In this document: positions 10,498 to 22,592 of the stretch, in pieces
Layout: every line of letters begins with the position of its first letter
How positions within the stretch are numbered: the first letter of the stretch is position 1
Assembly: GCA_033782935.1 (NCBI GenBank)
Contig: JAWQEG010000128.1
Coordinates: 992,001 to 1,056,000, forward strand
Source of the DNA: Petrolisthes cinctipes
Lineage: Eukaryota > Arthropoda > Malacostraca > Decapoda > Porcellanidae
Reading direction: 5' to 3'
Length of the DNA: 64,000 nucleotides
Notes under the pieces: generated by a model
Database searches by the model: none
What the model saw: only the letters and a program-made list of their open reading frames with translations
What the model was told of the DNA's origin: nothing
Made by a program: the position numbers and the translations under genes

Positions 10498-10676
10498 GTG
10501 TTAGAGTATTTTTTGAAAATACAGGCCAAAAACATACAGAAAATCGATCTTTTAGGTGCCCAAAAGTCGATATGTGCATGCATCTTTTGTACCCGTTTAT
10601 ATCTCAAATTCTGGCCCTAAACACCCGAAAATTCAATATTTTGGGGTCCCAGAAGCAATCTGTACATGCCTACTCA
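10498..10676 (+). repeat. A'' monomer (179 bp), reference copy
   Basis: A'' reads GTATTTTTTGAAAATAC at the dyad and otherwise keeps A features (GTCGATATGTGCATGCATC, then TTTTGTACCCG). Copies start at 11980, 18554, 20036, 25477 and 26959. A related form with CCAAAAAAATACTG and TATATATCAAATTC starts at 30773, 36058, 39217 and 39871. It sits between A'-C dimers or before an A' monomer. Confidence 0.87.
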
Positions 10677-11151
10677 GTGCTAGAATATTTTCAAAATATA
10701 GGCTAAAAACATGCTAAAAATCGATCTTTTAGGTGCCAAAAAGTTGATATCTCAAATTCAGTCCCAAAACACCCGAAAATTCGATATTTAGGGGTCCCAG
10801 AAGGTATCTGTACATGCCTACTCCGTGTTAGAGTATTTTTTCAAAATACAGGCCAAAAACATACTGAAAATCGATCTTTTAGGTGCCCATAACATTTTTG
10901 GTGCATGTATCTTCTGTACCCGTTTATATCTCAAATTCAGGCTCAAAACACCCGAAAATTCAATATTTTGGGGTCCCAGAAGCAATCTGTACATGCCTAC
11001 TCAGTGCTAGAATATTTTCAAAATATAGGCTAAAAACATGCTAAAAATCGATCTTTTAGGTGCCAAAAAGTCGATATCTAAAATTCAGTCCCAAAACACC
11101 CGAAAATTCGATATGTAGGGGTCCCAGAAGCGATCTCTACATGCTTACTCC

Positions 11152-12633
11152 GTGTTAGAGTATTTTCAAAATACATGCTCAAAACATACTGAAAATCGAT
11201 CTTTTAGGTGCACAAAAGTCGATATGTGCATGCATATTCAGTACCCGTTTATATCTCAAATTCAGGCTCAAAACACCTGAAAATTCAATATTTTGGGGTC
11301 CCAGAAGCAATCTGTACATGCCTACTCAGTGTTAGAGTATTTTCAAAATACAGGCCCAAAACATGCTGAAAATCGATATTTTAGATGCCAAAAGTCAATA
11401 TGTGCATGCATCTTCTGTACCCGTTTATATCTCAAATTCTGGCCCTAAACACCCGAAAATTCAATATTTTGGGGTCCCAGAAGCAATCTGTACATGCCTA
11501 CTCAGTGCTAGAATATTTTCAAAATATAGGCTAAAAACATGCTAAAAATCGATCTTTTAGGTGCCAAAAAGTTGATATCTCAAATTCAGTCCCAAAACAC
11601 CCGAAAATTCGATATTTAGGGGTCCCAGAAGGTATCTGTACATGCCTACTCCGTGTTAGAGTATTTTTTCAAAATACAGGCCAAAAACATACTGAAAATC
11701 GATCTTTTAGGTGTCCAAAACATTTTTGGTGCATGTATCTTCTGTACCCGTTTATATCTCAAATTCAGGCTCAAAACACCCGAAAATTCAATATTTTGGG
11801 GTCCCAGAAGCAATCTGTACATGCCTACTCAGTGCTAGAATATTTTCAAAATATAGGCTAAAAACATGCTAAAAATCGACATTTTAGGTGCCAAAAAATC
11901 GATACCTCAAATTCAGTCCCAAAACACCCGAAAATTCGATATTTAGAGGTCCCAGAAGGTATCTGTACATGCCTACTCCGTGTTAGAGTATTTTTTGAAA
12001 ATACAGGCCAAAAACATACTGAAAATCGATCTTTTAGGTGCCCAAAAGTCGATATGTGCATGCATCTTTTGTACCCGTTTATATCTCAAATTCTGGCCCT
12101 AAACACCCGAAAATTCAATATTTTGGGGTCCCAGAAGCAATCTGTACATGCCTACTCAGTGCTAGAATATTTTCAAAATATAGGCTAAAAACATGCTAAA
12201 AATCGATCTTTTAGGTGCCAAAAAGTTGATATCTCAAATTCAGTCCCAAAACACCCGAAAATTCGATATTTAGGGGTCCCAGAAGGTATCTGTACATGCC
12301 TACTCCGTGTTAGAGTATTTTTTCAAAATACAGGCCAAAAACATACTGAAAATCGATCTTTTAGGTGCCCATAACATTTTTGGTGCATGTATCTTCTGTA
12401 CCCGTTTATATCTCAAATTCAGGCTCAAAACACCCGAAAATTCAATATTTTGGGGTCCCAGAAGCAATCTGTACATGCCTACTCAGTGCTAGAATATTTT
12501 CAAAATATAGGCTAAAAACATGCTAAAACTCGATCTTTTAGGTGCCAAAAAGTCGATATCTAAAATTCAGTCCCAAAACACCCGAAAATTCGATATTTAG
12601 GGGTCCCAGAAGCGATCTGTAGATGCCTACTCC
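11152..12633. repeat. 1482-bp unit, copy 2
   Basis: This copy has the same order, A-B-C at 11152 and dimers at 11653, 11980 and 12307. The rare TATGTAGGGGTCC variant at 11112 occurs in the C monomer just before it, and is absent from the C at its end (TATTTAGGGG near 12595). Confidence 0.86.
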
Positions 12634-15488
12634 GTGTTAGAGTATTTTCAAAATACATGCTCAAAACATACTGAAAATCGATCTTTTAGGTGCCCAAAAG
12701 TCGAAATGCGCATGCATCTTCTGTACCCGTTTATATCTCAAATTCTGGCCCTAAACACCCGAAAATTCGATATTTTGGGGTCCCAGAAGCGATCTGTACA
12801 TGCCTACTCCGTGTTAGAGTATTTTCAAAATTCAGGCCCAAAACATGCTGAAAATCGATATTTTTGGTGCCCAAAGTCAATATGTGCATGTATCTTCTGT
12901 ACCCGTTTATATCTCAAATTCAGGCTGAAAACACCCGAAAATTCAATATTTTGGGGTCCCAGAAGCAATCTGTACATGCCTACTCAGTGCTAGAATATTT
13001 TCAAAATATAGGCTAAAAACATGCTAAAAATCGATATTTTAGGTGCCAAAAAGTCGATATCTCAAATTCATTCCCAAAACACCCGAAAATTCGATATTTA
13101 GGGGTCCCAGAAGCGATCTGTACATGCCTACTCCGTGTTAGAGTATTTTCAAAATACATGCTCAAAACATACTGAAAATCGATCTTTTAGGTGCACAAAA
13201 GTCGATATGTGCATGCATCTTCAGTACCCGTTTATATCTCAAATTCAGGCTCAAAACACCCGAGAATTCAATATTTTGGGGTCCCAGAAGCAATCTGTAC
13301 ATGCTTACTCAGTGTTAGAGTATTTTCAATATACAGGCCCAAAACATGCTGAAAATTGATATTTTAGATGCCCAAAGTCAATATGTGCATGTATCTTCTG
13401 TACCCGTTTATATCTCAAATTCAGGCTCAAAACACCCGAAAATTCAATATTTTGGGGTCCCAGAAGCAATCTATACATGCCTACACAGAGCTAGAATATT
13501 TTCAAAATATAGGCTAAAAACATGCTAAAAATCGACATTTTAGGTGCCAAAAAATCGATATCTCAAATTCAGTCCCAAAACACACGAAAATTCGATATTT
13601 AGAGGTCCCAGAAGGTATCTGTACATGCCTACTCCGTGTTAGAGTATTTTCAACATTCAGGCCCAAAACATGCTGAAAATAGATATTTTTGGTGCCCAAA
13701 GTCATGTATCTTCTGTACCCGTTTATATCTCAAATTCAGGCTCAAAACACCCGAAAATTCAATATTTTGGGGTCCCAGAAGCAATCTTTACATGCCTACT
13801 CATTGCTAGAATATTTTCAAAATATAGGCTAAATACATGCTAAAAATCGATCTTTTAGGTGCCAAAAAGTCGATATCTCAAATTCAGTCCTAAAACATCC
13901 GAAAATTTGATATTTAGGGGTCCCAGAAGCGATCTGTACATGCCTTCTCCGTGTTAGAGTATTTTCAAAATACATGCTCAAAACATACTGAAAATCGATC
14001 TTTTAGGTGCACAAAAGTCGATATGTGCATGCATCTTCAGTACCCGTTTATATCTCAAATTCAGGCTCAAAACACCCGAAAATTCAATATTTTGGGGTCC
14101 CAGAAGCAATCTGTACATGCCTACTCAGTGTTAGAGTATTTTCAAAATACAGGCCCAAAACATGCTGAAAATCGATATTTTAGATGCCCAAAGTCAATAT
14201 GTGCATGTATCTTCTGTACCAGTTTATATCTCAAATTCAGGCTCAAAACACCCGAAAATTCAATATTTTGGGGTCCCAGTAGCAATCTGTACATACCTAC
14301 TCAGTGCTAGAATATTTTCAAAATATAGGCTAAAAACATGCTAAAAATCGATCTTTTAGGTGCCAAAAAGTCGATATCTCAAATTCAGTCCCAAAACACC
14401 CGAAAATTCGATATTTAGAGGTCCCAGAAGCGATCTGTACATGCCTACTCCGTGTTAGAGTATTTTCAAAATACATGCTCAAAACATACTGAAAATCGAT
14501 CTTTTAGGTGCCCAAAGTCAATATGTGCATGTATCTTCTGTACGCGTTTATATCTCGAATTCAGGCTCAAAACACCCGAAAATTCAATATTTTGGGGTCC
14601 CAGAAGCAATCTGTGCAGTGCTAGAATATTTTCAAAATATAGGCTAAAAACATGCTAAAAATTGATCTTTTAGGTGCCAAAAAGTCGATATCTCAAATTC
14701 AGTCCCAAAACACCCGAAAATTCGATATTTAGGGGTCCCAGAAGCGATCTGTACATGCTTACTCCGTGTTAGAGTATTTTCAAAATACATGCTCAAAACA
14801 TACTGAAAATCGATCTTTTAGGTGCACAAAAGTCGATATGTGCATGCATATTCAGTACCCGTTTATATCTCAAATTCAGGCTCAAAACACCTGAAAATTC
14901 AATATTTTGGGGTCCCAGAAGCAATCTGTACATGCCTACTCAGTGTTAGAGTATTTTCAAAATACAGGCCCAAAACATGCTGAAAATCGATATTTTAGAT
15001 GCCAAAAGTCAATATGTGCATGCATCTTCTGTACCCGTTTATATCTCAAATTCTGGCCCTAAACACCCGAAAATTCAATATTTTGGGGTCCCAGAAGCAA
15101 TCTGTACATGCCTACTCAGTGCTAGAATATTTTCAAAATATAGGCTAAAAACATGCTAAAAATCGATCTTTTAGGTGCCAAAAAGTTGATATCTCAAATT
15201 CAGTCCCAAAACACCCGAAAATTCGATATTTAGGGGTCCCAGAAGGTATCTATACATGCCTACTCCGTGTTAGAGTATTTTTTCAAAATACAGGCCAAAA
15301 ACATACTGAAAATCGATCTTTTAGGTGTCCAAAACATTTTTGGTGCATGTATCTTCTGTACCCGTTTATATCTCAAATTCAGGCTCAAAACACCCGAAAA
15401 TTCAATATTTTGGGGTCCCAGAAGCAATCTGTACATGCCTACTCAGTGCTAGAATATTTTCAAAATATAGGCTAAAAACATGCTAAAA
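12373..15488. repeat. 2960-bp-period tandem duplication, copy 1
   Basis: The sequence matches 15333-18448 at a constant offset of 2960 bp over 3116 bp, and I noticed no difference. Homology begins after CCATAAC versus CCAAAAC (base 12372) and ends at TGCTAAAACTCG versus TGCTAAAAATCG (base 15489). The unit contains trimers at 12634 and 13135, a B-C dimer at 13636, a trimer at 13951, a hybrid-C dimer at 14452, a trimer at 14766 and an A'-C at 15267. Confidence 0.9.
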
Positions 15489-18448
15489 CTCGATCTTTTA
15501 GGTGCCAAAAAGTCGATATCTAAAATTCAGTCCCAAAACACCCGAAAATTCGATATTTAGGGGTCCCAGAAGCGATCTGTAGATGCCTACTCCGTGTTAG
15601 AGTATTTTCAAAATACATGCTCAAAACATACTGAAAATCGATCTTTTAGGTGCCCAAAAGTCGAAATGCGCATGCATCTTCTGTACCCGTTTATATCTCA
15701 AATTCTGGCCCTAAACACCCGAAAATTCGATATTTTGGGGTCCCAGAAGCGATCTGTACATGCCTACTCCGTGTTAGAGTATTTTCAAAATTCAGGCCCA
15801 AAACATGCTGAAAATCGATATTTTTGGTGCCCAAAGTCAATATGTGCATGTATCTTCTGTACCCGTTTATATCTCAAATTCAGGCTGAAAACACCCGAAA
15901 ATTCAATATTTTGGGGTCCCAGAAGCAATCTGTACATGCCTACTCAGTGCTAGAATATTTTCAAAATATAGGCTAAAAACATGCTAAAAATCGATATTTT
16001 AGGTGCCAAAAAGTCGATATCTCAAATTCATTCCCAAAACACCCGAAAATTCGATATTTAGGGGTCCCAGAAGCGATCTGTACATGCCTACTCCGTGTTA
16101 GAGTATTTTCAAAATACATGCTCAAAACATACTGAAAATCGATCTTTTAGGTGCACAAAAGTCGATATGTGCATGCATCTTCAGTACCCGTTTATATCTC
16201 AAATTCAGGCTCAAAACACCCGAGAATTCAATATTTTGGGGTCCCAGAAGCAATCTGTACATGCTTACTCAGTGTTAGAGTATTTTCAATATACAGGCCC
16301 AAAACATGCTGAAAATTGATATTTTAGATGCCCAAAGTCAATATGTGCATGTATCTTCTGTACCCGTTTATATCTCAAATTCAGGCTCAAAACACCCGAA
16401 AATTCAATATTTTGGGGTCCCAGAAGCAATCTATACATGCCTACACAGAGCTAGAATATTTTCAAAATATAGGCTAAAAACATGCTAAAAATCGACATTT
16501 TAGGTGCCAAAAAATCGATATCTCAAATTCAGTCCCAAAACACACGAAAATTCGATATTTAGAGGTCCCAGAAGGTATCTGTACATGCCTACTCCGTGTT
16601 AGAGTATTTTCAACATTCAGGCCCAAAACATGCTGAAAATAGATATTTTTGGTGCCCAAAGTCATGTATCTTCTGTACCCGTTTATATCTCAAATTCAGG
16701 CTCAAAACACCCGAAAATTCAATATTTTGGGGTCCCAGAAGCAATCTTTACATGCCTACTCATTGCTAGAATATTTTCAAAATATAGGCTAAATACATGC
16801 TAAAAATCGATCTTTTAGGTGCCAAAAAGTCGATATCTCAAATTCAGTCCTAAAACATCCGAAAATTTGATATTTAGGGGTCCCAGAAGCGATCTGTACA
16901 TGCCTTCTCCGTGTTAGAGTATTTTCAAAATACATGCTCAAAACATACTGAAAATCGATCTTTTAGGTGCACAAAAGTCGATATGTGCATGCATCTTCAG
17001 TACCCGTTTATATCTCAAATTCAGGCTCAAAACACCCGAAAATTCAATATTTTGGGGTCCCAGAAGCAATCTGTACATGCCTACTCAGTGTTAGAGTATT
17101 TTCAAAATACAGGCCCAAAACATGCTGAAAATCGATATTTTAGATGCCCAAAGTCAATATGTGCATGTATCTTCTGTACCAGTTTATATCTCAAATTCAG
17201 GCTCAAAACACCCGAAAATTCAATATTTTGGGGTCCCAGTAGCAATCTGTACATACCTACTCAGTGCTAGAATATTTTCAAAATATAGGCTAAAAACATG
17301 CTAAAAATCGATCTTTTAGGTGCCAAAAAGTCGATATCTCAAATTCAGTCCCAAAACACCCGAAAATTCGATATTTAGAGGTCCCAGAAGCGATCTGTAC
17401 ATGCCTACTCCGTGTTAGAGTATTTTCAAAATACATGCTCAAAACATACTGAAAATCGATCTTTTAGGTGCCCAAAGTCAATATGTGCATGTATCTTCTG
17501 TACGCGTTTATATCTCGAATTCAGGCTCAAAACACCCGAAAATTCAATATTTTGGGGTCCCAGAAGCAATCTGTGCAGTGCTAGAATATTTTCAAAATAT
17601 AGGCTAAAAACATGCTAAAAATTGATCTTTTAGGTGCCAAAAAGTCGATATCTCAAATTCAGTCCCAAAACACCCGAAAATTCGATATTTAGGGGTCCCA
17701 GAAGCGATCTGTACATGCTTACTCCGTGTTAGAGTATTTTCAAAATACATGCTCAAAACATACTGAAAATCGATCTTTTAGGTGCACAAAAGTCGATATG
17801 TGCATGCATATTCAGTACCCGTTTATATCTCAAATTCAGGCTCAAAACACCTGAAAATTCAATATTTTGGGGTCCCAGAAGCAATCTGTACATGCCTACT
17901 CAGTGTTAGAGTATTTTCAAAATACAGGCCCAAAACATGCTGAAAATCGATATTTTAGATGCCAAAAGTCAATATGTGCATGCATCTTCTGTACCCGTTT
18001 ATATCTCAAATTCTGGCCCTAAACACCCGAAAATTCAATATTTTGGGGTCCCAGAAGCAATCTGTACATGCCTACTCAGTGCTAGAATATTTTCAAAATA
18101 TAGGCTAAAAACATGCTAAAAATCGATCTTTTAGGTGCCAAAAAGTTGATATCTCAAATTCAGTCCCAAAACACCCGAAAATTCGATATTTAGGGGTCCC
18201 AGAAGGTATCTATACATGCCTACTCCGTGTTAGAGTATTTTTTCAAAATACAGGCCAAAAACATACTGAAAATCGATCTTTTAGGTGTCCAAAACATTTT
18301 TGGTGCATGTATCTTCTGTACCCGTTTATATCTCAAATTCAGGCTCAAAACACCCGAAAATTCAATATTTTGGGGTCCCAGAAGCAATCTGTACATGCCT
18401 ACTCAGTGCTAGAATATTTTCAAAATATAGGCTAAAAACATGCTAAAA
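15333..18448. repeat. 2960-bp-period tandem duplication, copy 2
   Basis: The order is the same as copy 1: trimers at 15594 and 16095, B-C at 16596, trimer at 16911, hybrid-C at 17412, trimer at 17726, A'-C at 18227. Private markers of earlier units are carried over unchanged, for example GAGAATTCAAT, CACAGAGCTAG and AAAATAGATATTTTTGG. Most of this copy was then included in the later 6923-bp duplication. Confidence 0.9.
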
Positions 18449-21400
18449 ATCGACATTTTAGGTGCCAAAAAATCGATACCACAAATACAGTCCCAAAACA
18501 CCCGAAAATTCGATATTTAGAGGTCCCAGAAGGTATCTGTACATGCCTACTCCGTGTTAGAGTATTTTTTGAAAATACAGGCCAAAAACATACTGAAAAT
18601 CGATCTTTTAGGTGCCCAAAAGTCGATATGTGCATGCATCTTTTGTACCCGTTTATATCTCAAATTCTGGCCCTAAACACCCGAAAATTCAATATTTTGG
18701 GGTCCCAGAAGCAATCTGTACATGCCTACTCAGTGCTAGAATATTTTCAAAATATAGGCTAAAAACATGCTAAAAATCGATCTTTTAGGTGCCAAAAAGT
18801 TGATATCTCAAATTCAGTCCCAAAACACCCGAAAATTCGATATTTAGGGGTCCCAGAAGGTATCTGTACATGCCTACTCCGTGTTAGAGTATTTTTTCAA
18901 AATACAGGCCAAAAACATACTGAAAATCGATCTTTTAGGTGCCCATAACATTTTTGGTGCATGTATCTTCTGTACCCGTTTATATCTCAAATTCAGGCTC
19001 AAAACACCCGAAAATTCAATATTTTGGGGTCCCAGAAGCAATCTGTACATGCCTACTCAGTGCTAGAATATTTTCAAAATATAGGCTAAAAACATGCTAA
19101 AAATCGATCTTTTAGGTGCCAAAAAGTCGATATCTAAAATTCAGTCCCAAAACACCCGAAAATTCGATATGTAGGGGTCCCAGAAGCGATCTGTACATGC
19201 TTACTCCGTGTTAGAGTATTTTCAAAATACATGCTCAAAACATACTGAAAATCGATCTTTTAGGTGCACAAAAGTAGATATGTGAATGCATATTCAGTAC
19301 CCGTTTATATCTCAAATTCAGGCTCAAAACACCTGTAAATTCAATATTTTGGGGTCCCAGAAGCAATCTGTACATGCCTACTCAGTGTTAGAGTATTTTC
19401 AAAATACAGGCCCAAAACATGCTGAAAATCGATATTTTAGATGCCAAAAGTCAATATGTGCATGCATCTTCTGTACCCGTTTATATCTCAAATTCTGGCC
19501 CTAAACACCCGAAAATTCAATATTTTGGGGTCCCAGAAGCAATCTGTACATGCCTACTCAGTGCTAGAATATTTTCAAAATATAGGCTAAAAACATGCTA
19601 AAAATCGATCTTTTAGGTGCCAAAAAGTTGATATCTCAAATTCAGTCCCAAAACACCCGAAAATTCGATATTTAGGGGTCCCAGAAGGTATCTGTACATG
19701 CCTACTCCGTGTTAGAGTATTTTTTCAAAATACAGGCCAAAAACATACTGAAAATCGATCTTTTAGGTGTCCAAAACATTTTTGGTGCATGTATCTTCTG
19801 TACCCGTTTATATCTCAAATTCAGGCTCAAAACACCCGAAAATTCAATATTTTGGGGTCCCAGAAGCAATCTGTACATGCCTACTCAGTGCTAGAATATT
19901 TTCAAAATATAGGCTAAAAACATGCTAAAAATCGACATTTTAGGTGCCAAAAAATCGATACCTCAAATTCAGTCCCAAAACACCCGAAAATTCGATATTT
20001 AGAGGTCCCAGAAGGTATCTGTACATGCCTACTCCGTGTTAGAGTATTTTTTGAAAATACAGGCCAAAAACATACTGAAAATCGATCTTTTAGGTGCCCA
20101 AAAGTCGATATGTGCATGCATCTTTTGTACCCGTTTATATCTCAAATTCTGGCCCTAAACACCCGAAAATTCAATATTTTGGGGTCCCAGAAGCAATCTG
20201 TACATGCCTACTCAGTGCTAGAATATTTTCAAAATATAGGCTAAAAACATGCTAAAAATCGATCTTTTAGGTGCCAAAAAGTTGATATCTCAAATTCAGT
20301 CCCAAAACACCCGAAAATTCGATATTTAGGGGTCCCAGAAGGTATCTGTACATGCCTATTCCGTGTTAGAGTATTTTTTCAAAATACAGGCCAAAAACAT
20401 ACTGAAAATCGATCTTTTAGGTGCCCATAACATTTTTGGTGCATGTATCTTCTGTACCCGTTTATATCTCAAATTCAGGCTCAAAACACCCGAAAATTCA
20501 ATATTTTGGGGTCCCAGAAGCAATCTGTACATGCCTACTCAGTGCTAGAATATTTTCAAAATATAGGCTAAAAACATGCTAAAAATCGATCTTTTAGGTG
20601 CCAAAAAGTCGATATCTCAAATTCAGTCCCAAAACACCCGAAAATTCGATATTTAGGGGTCCCAGAAGCGATCTGTACATGCCTACTCCGTGTTAGAGTA
20701 TTTTCAAAATACATGCTCAAAACATACTGAAAATCGATCTTTTAGGTGCACAAAAGTCGATATGTGCATGCATCTTCAGTACCCGTTTATATCTCAAATT
20801 CAGGCTCAAAACACCCGAAAATTCAATATTTTGGGGTCCCAGAAGCAATCTGTACATGCCTACTCAGTGCTAGAATATTTTCAAAATATAGGCTAAAAAC
20901 ATGCTAAAAATCGATCTTTTAGGTGCCAAAAAGTCGATATCTCAAATTCAGTCCCAAAACACCCGAAAATTCGATATTTAGGGGTCCCAGAAGCGATCTG
21001 TAGATGCATACTCCATGTTAGAGTATTTTCAAAATACATGCTCAAAACATACTGAAAATCGATCTTTTAGGTGCACAAAAGTCGATATGTGCATGCATCT
21101 TCAGTACCCGTTTATATCTCAAATTCAGGCTCAAAACACCCGAAAATTCAATATTTTGGGGTCCCAGAAGCGATCTGTACATGCCTACTCCGTGTTAGAG
21201 TATTTTCAAAATTCAGGCCCAAAACATGCTGAAAATCGATATTTTTGGTGCCCAAAGTCAATATGTGCATGTATCTTCTGTACCCGTTTATATCTCAAAT
21301 TCAGGCTGAAAACACCCGAAAATTCAATATTTTGGGGTCCCAGAAGCAATCTGTACATGCCTACTCAGTGCTAGAATATTTTCAAAATATAGGCTAAAAA

Positions 21401-22249
21401 CATGCTAAAAATCGATCTTTTAGGTGCCAAAAAGTTGATATCTCAAATTCAGTCCCAAAACACCCGAAAATTCGATATTTAGGGGTCCCAGAAGGTATCT
21501 GTACATGCCTACTCCGTGTTAGAGTATTTTTTCAAAATACAGGCCCAAAACATACTGAAAATCGATCTTTTAGGTGCCCAAAACATTTTTGGTGCATGTA
21601 TCTTCTGTACCCGTTTATATCTCAAATTCAGGCTCAAAACACCCGAAAATTCAATATTTTGGGGTCCCAGAAGCGATCTGTACATGCCTACTCCGTGTTA
21701 GAGTATTTTCAAAATTCAGGCCCAAAACATGCTGAAAATCGATATTTTTGGTGCCCAAAGTCAATATGTGCATGTATCTTCTGTACCCGTTTATATCTCA
21801 AATTCAGGCTCAAAACACCCGAAAATTCAATATTTTGGGGTCCCAGAAGCAATCTGTACATGTCTACTCAGTGCTAGAATATTTTCAAAATATAGGCTAA
21901 AAACATGCTAAAAATCGATCTTTTAGGTGCCAAAAAGTCGATATCTCAAATTCAGTCCCAAAACACCCGAAAATTCGATATTTAGGGGTCCCAGAAGCGA
22001 TCTGTACATGCCTACTCCGTGTTAGAGTATTTTCAAAATACATGCTCAAAACATACTGAAAATCGATCTTTTAGGTGCCAAAAAGTCGATATGTGCATGC
22101 ATCTTCAGTACCCGTTTATATCTCAAATTCAGGCTCAAAACACCCGAAAATTCAATATTTTGGGGTCCCAGAAGCAATCTGTACATGCCTACTCAGTGTT
22201 AGAGTATTTTCAAAATACAGGCCCAAAACATGCTGAAAATCGATATTTT
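15670..22249. repeat. 6923-bp tandem duplication, copy 1
   Basis: The sequence aligns with 22593-29172 at a constant offset of 6923 bp across 6580 bp. I noticed only three substitutions: 18674 T/25597 A, 20381 A/27304 G and 21567 C/28490 T. The shared segment includes the rarer markers ACCACAAATACAG (18478), GTAGATATGTGAATG (19275) and CTATTCCGTG (20357). Homology breaks at GCGCATGC versus GTGCATGC on the left and ATTTTAG versus ATTTTTG on the right. Confidence 0.93.
17726..20689. repeat. Two 1482-bp units inside the 6923-bp copy 1
   Basis: The units are 17726-19207 and 19208-20689, each a trimer and three dimers. Their equivalents in the second 6.9-kb copy are 24649-26130 and 26131-27612. 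The 1482-bp duplication therefore came before the 6923-bp one. Confidence 0.87.
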
Positions 22250-22516
22250 AGATGCCCAAAGTCAAAATGTGCATGTATCTTCTGTACCCGTTTATATCTC
22301 AAATTCAGACTCAAAACACCCGAAAAATCAATATTTTGGGGTCCCAGAAGCAATCTGTACCTACACAGTGCTAGAATATTTTCAAAAATATAGGCTAAAA
22401 ACATGCTAAATATCGACATTTTAGGTGCCAAAAAATCGATATCTCAAATTCAGTCCCAAAACACCCGAAAATTCGATATTTAGAAGTCCCAGAAGGTATC
22501 TGTACATGCCTACTCC
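20690..22516. repeat. A-C dimer, trimer, A'-B-C and 498-bp trimer
   Basis: Units are 20690-21014 (A-C, 325 bp), 21015-21515 (A-B-C), 21516-22018 (A'-B-C, 503 bp) and 22019-22516 (498 bp). The last has CTGTACCTACACAG, a 4-bp loss, and CAAAAATATAGG, a 1-bp gain. The A'-B-C and 498-bp units recur at 36385-37385, 14869 bp downstream. Confidence 0.85.
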
Positions 22517-22592
22517 GTGTTAGAGTATTTTCAAAATACAGGCCAAAAACATACTGAAAATCGATCTTTTAGGTGCCCAAAAGTCGATATGT

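Larger units (their letters stand above)
9670..11151. repeat. 1482-bp unit, copy 1 (trimer plus three dimers)
   Basis: The unit is one 501-bp A-B-C (9670) and three 327-bp dimers (10171, 10498, 10825). It repeats directly as 11152-12633. Differences between the copies include CTATACATG near 10155 against CTGTACATG, and ACAGTCC near 10195 against ACAGGCC. Confidence 0.87.
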
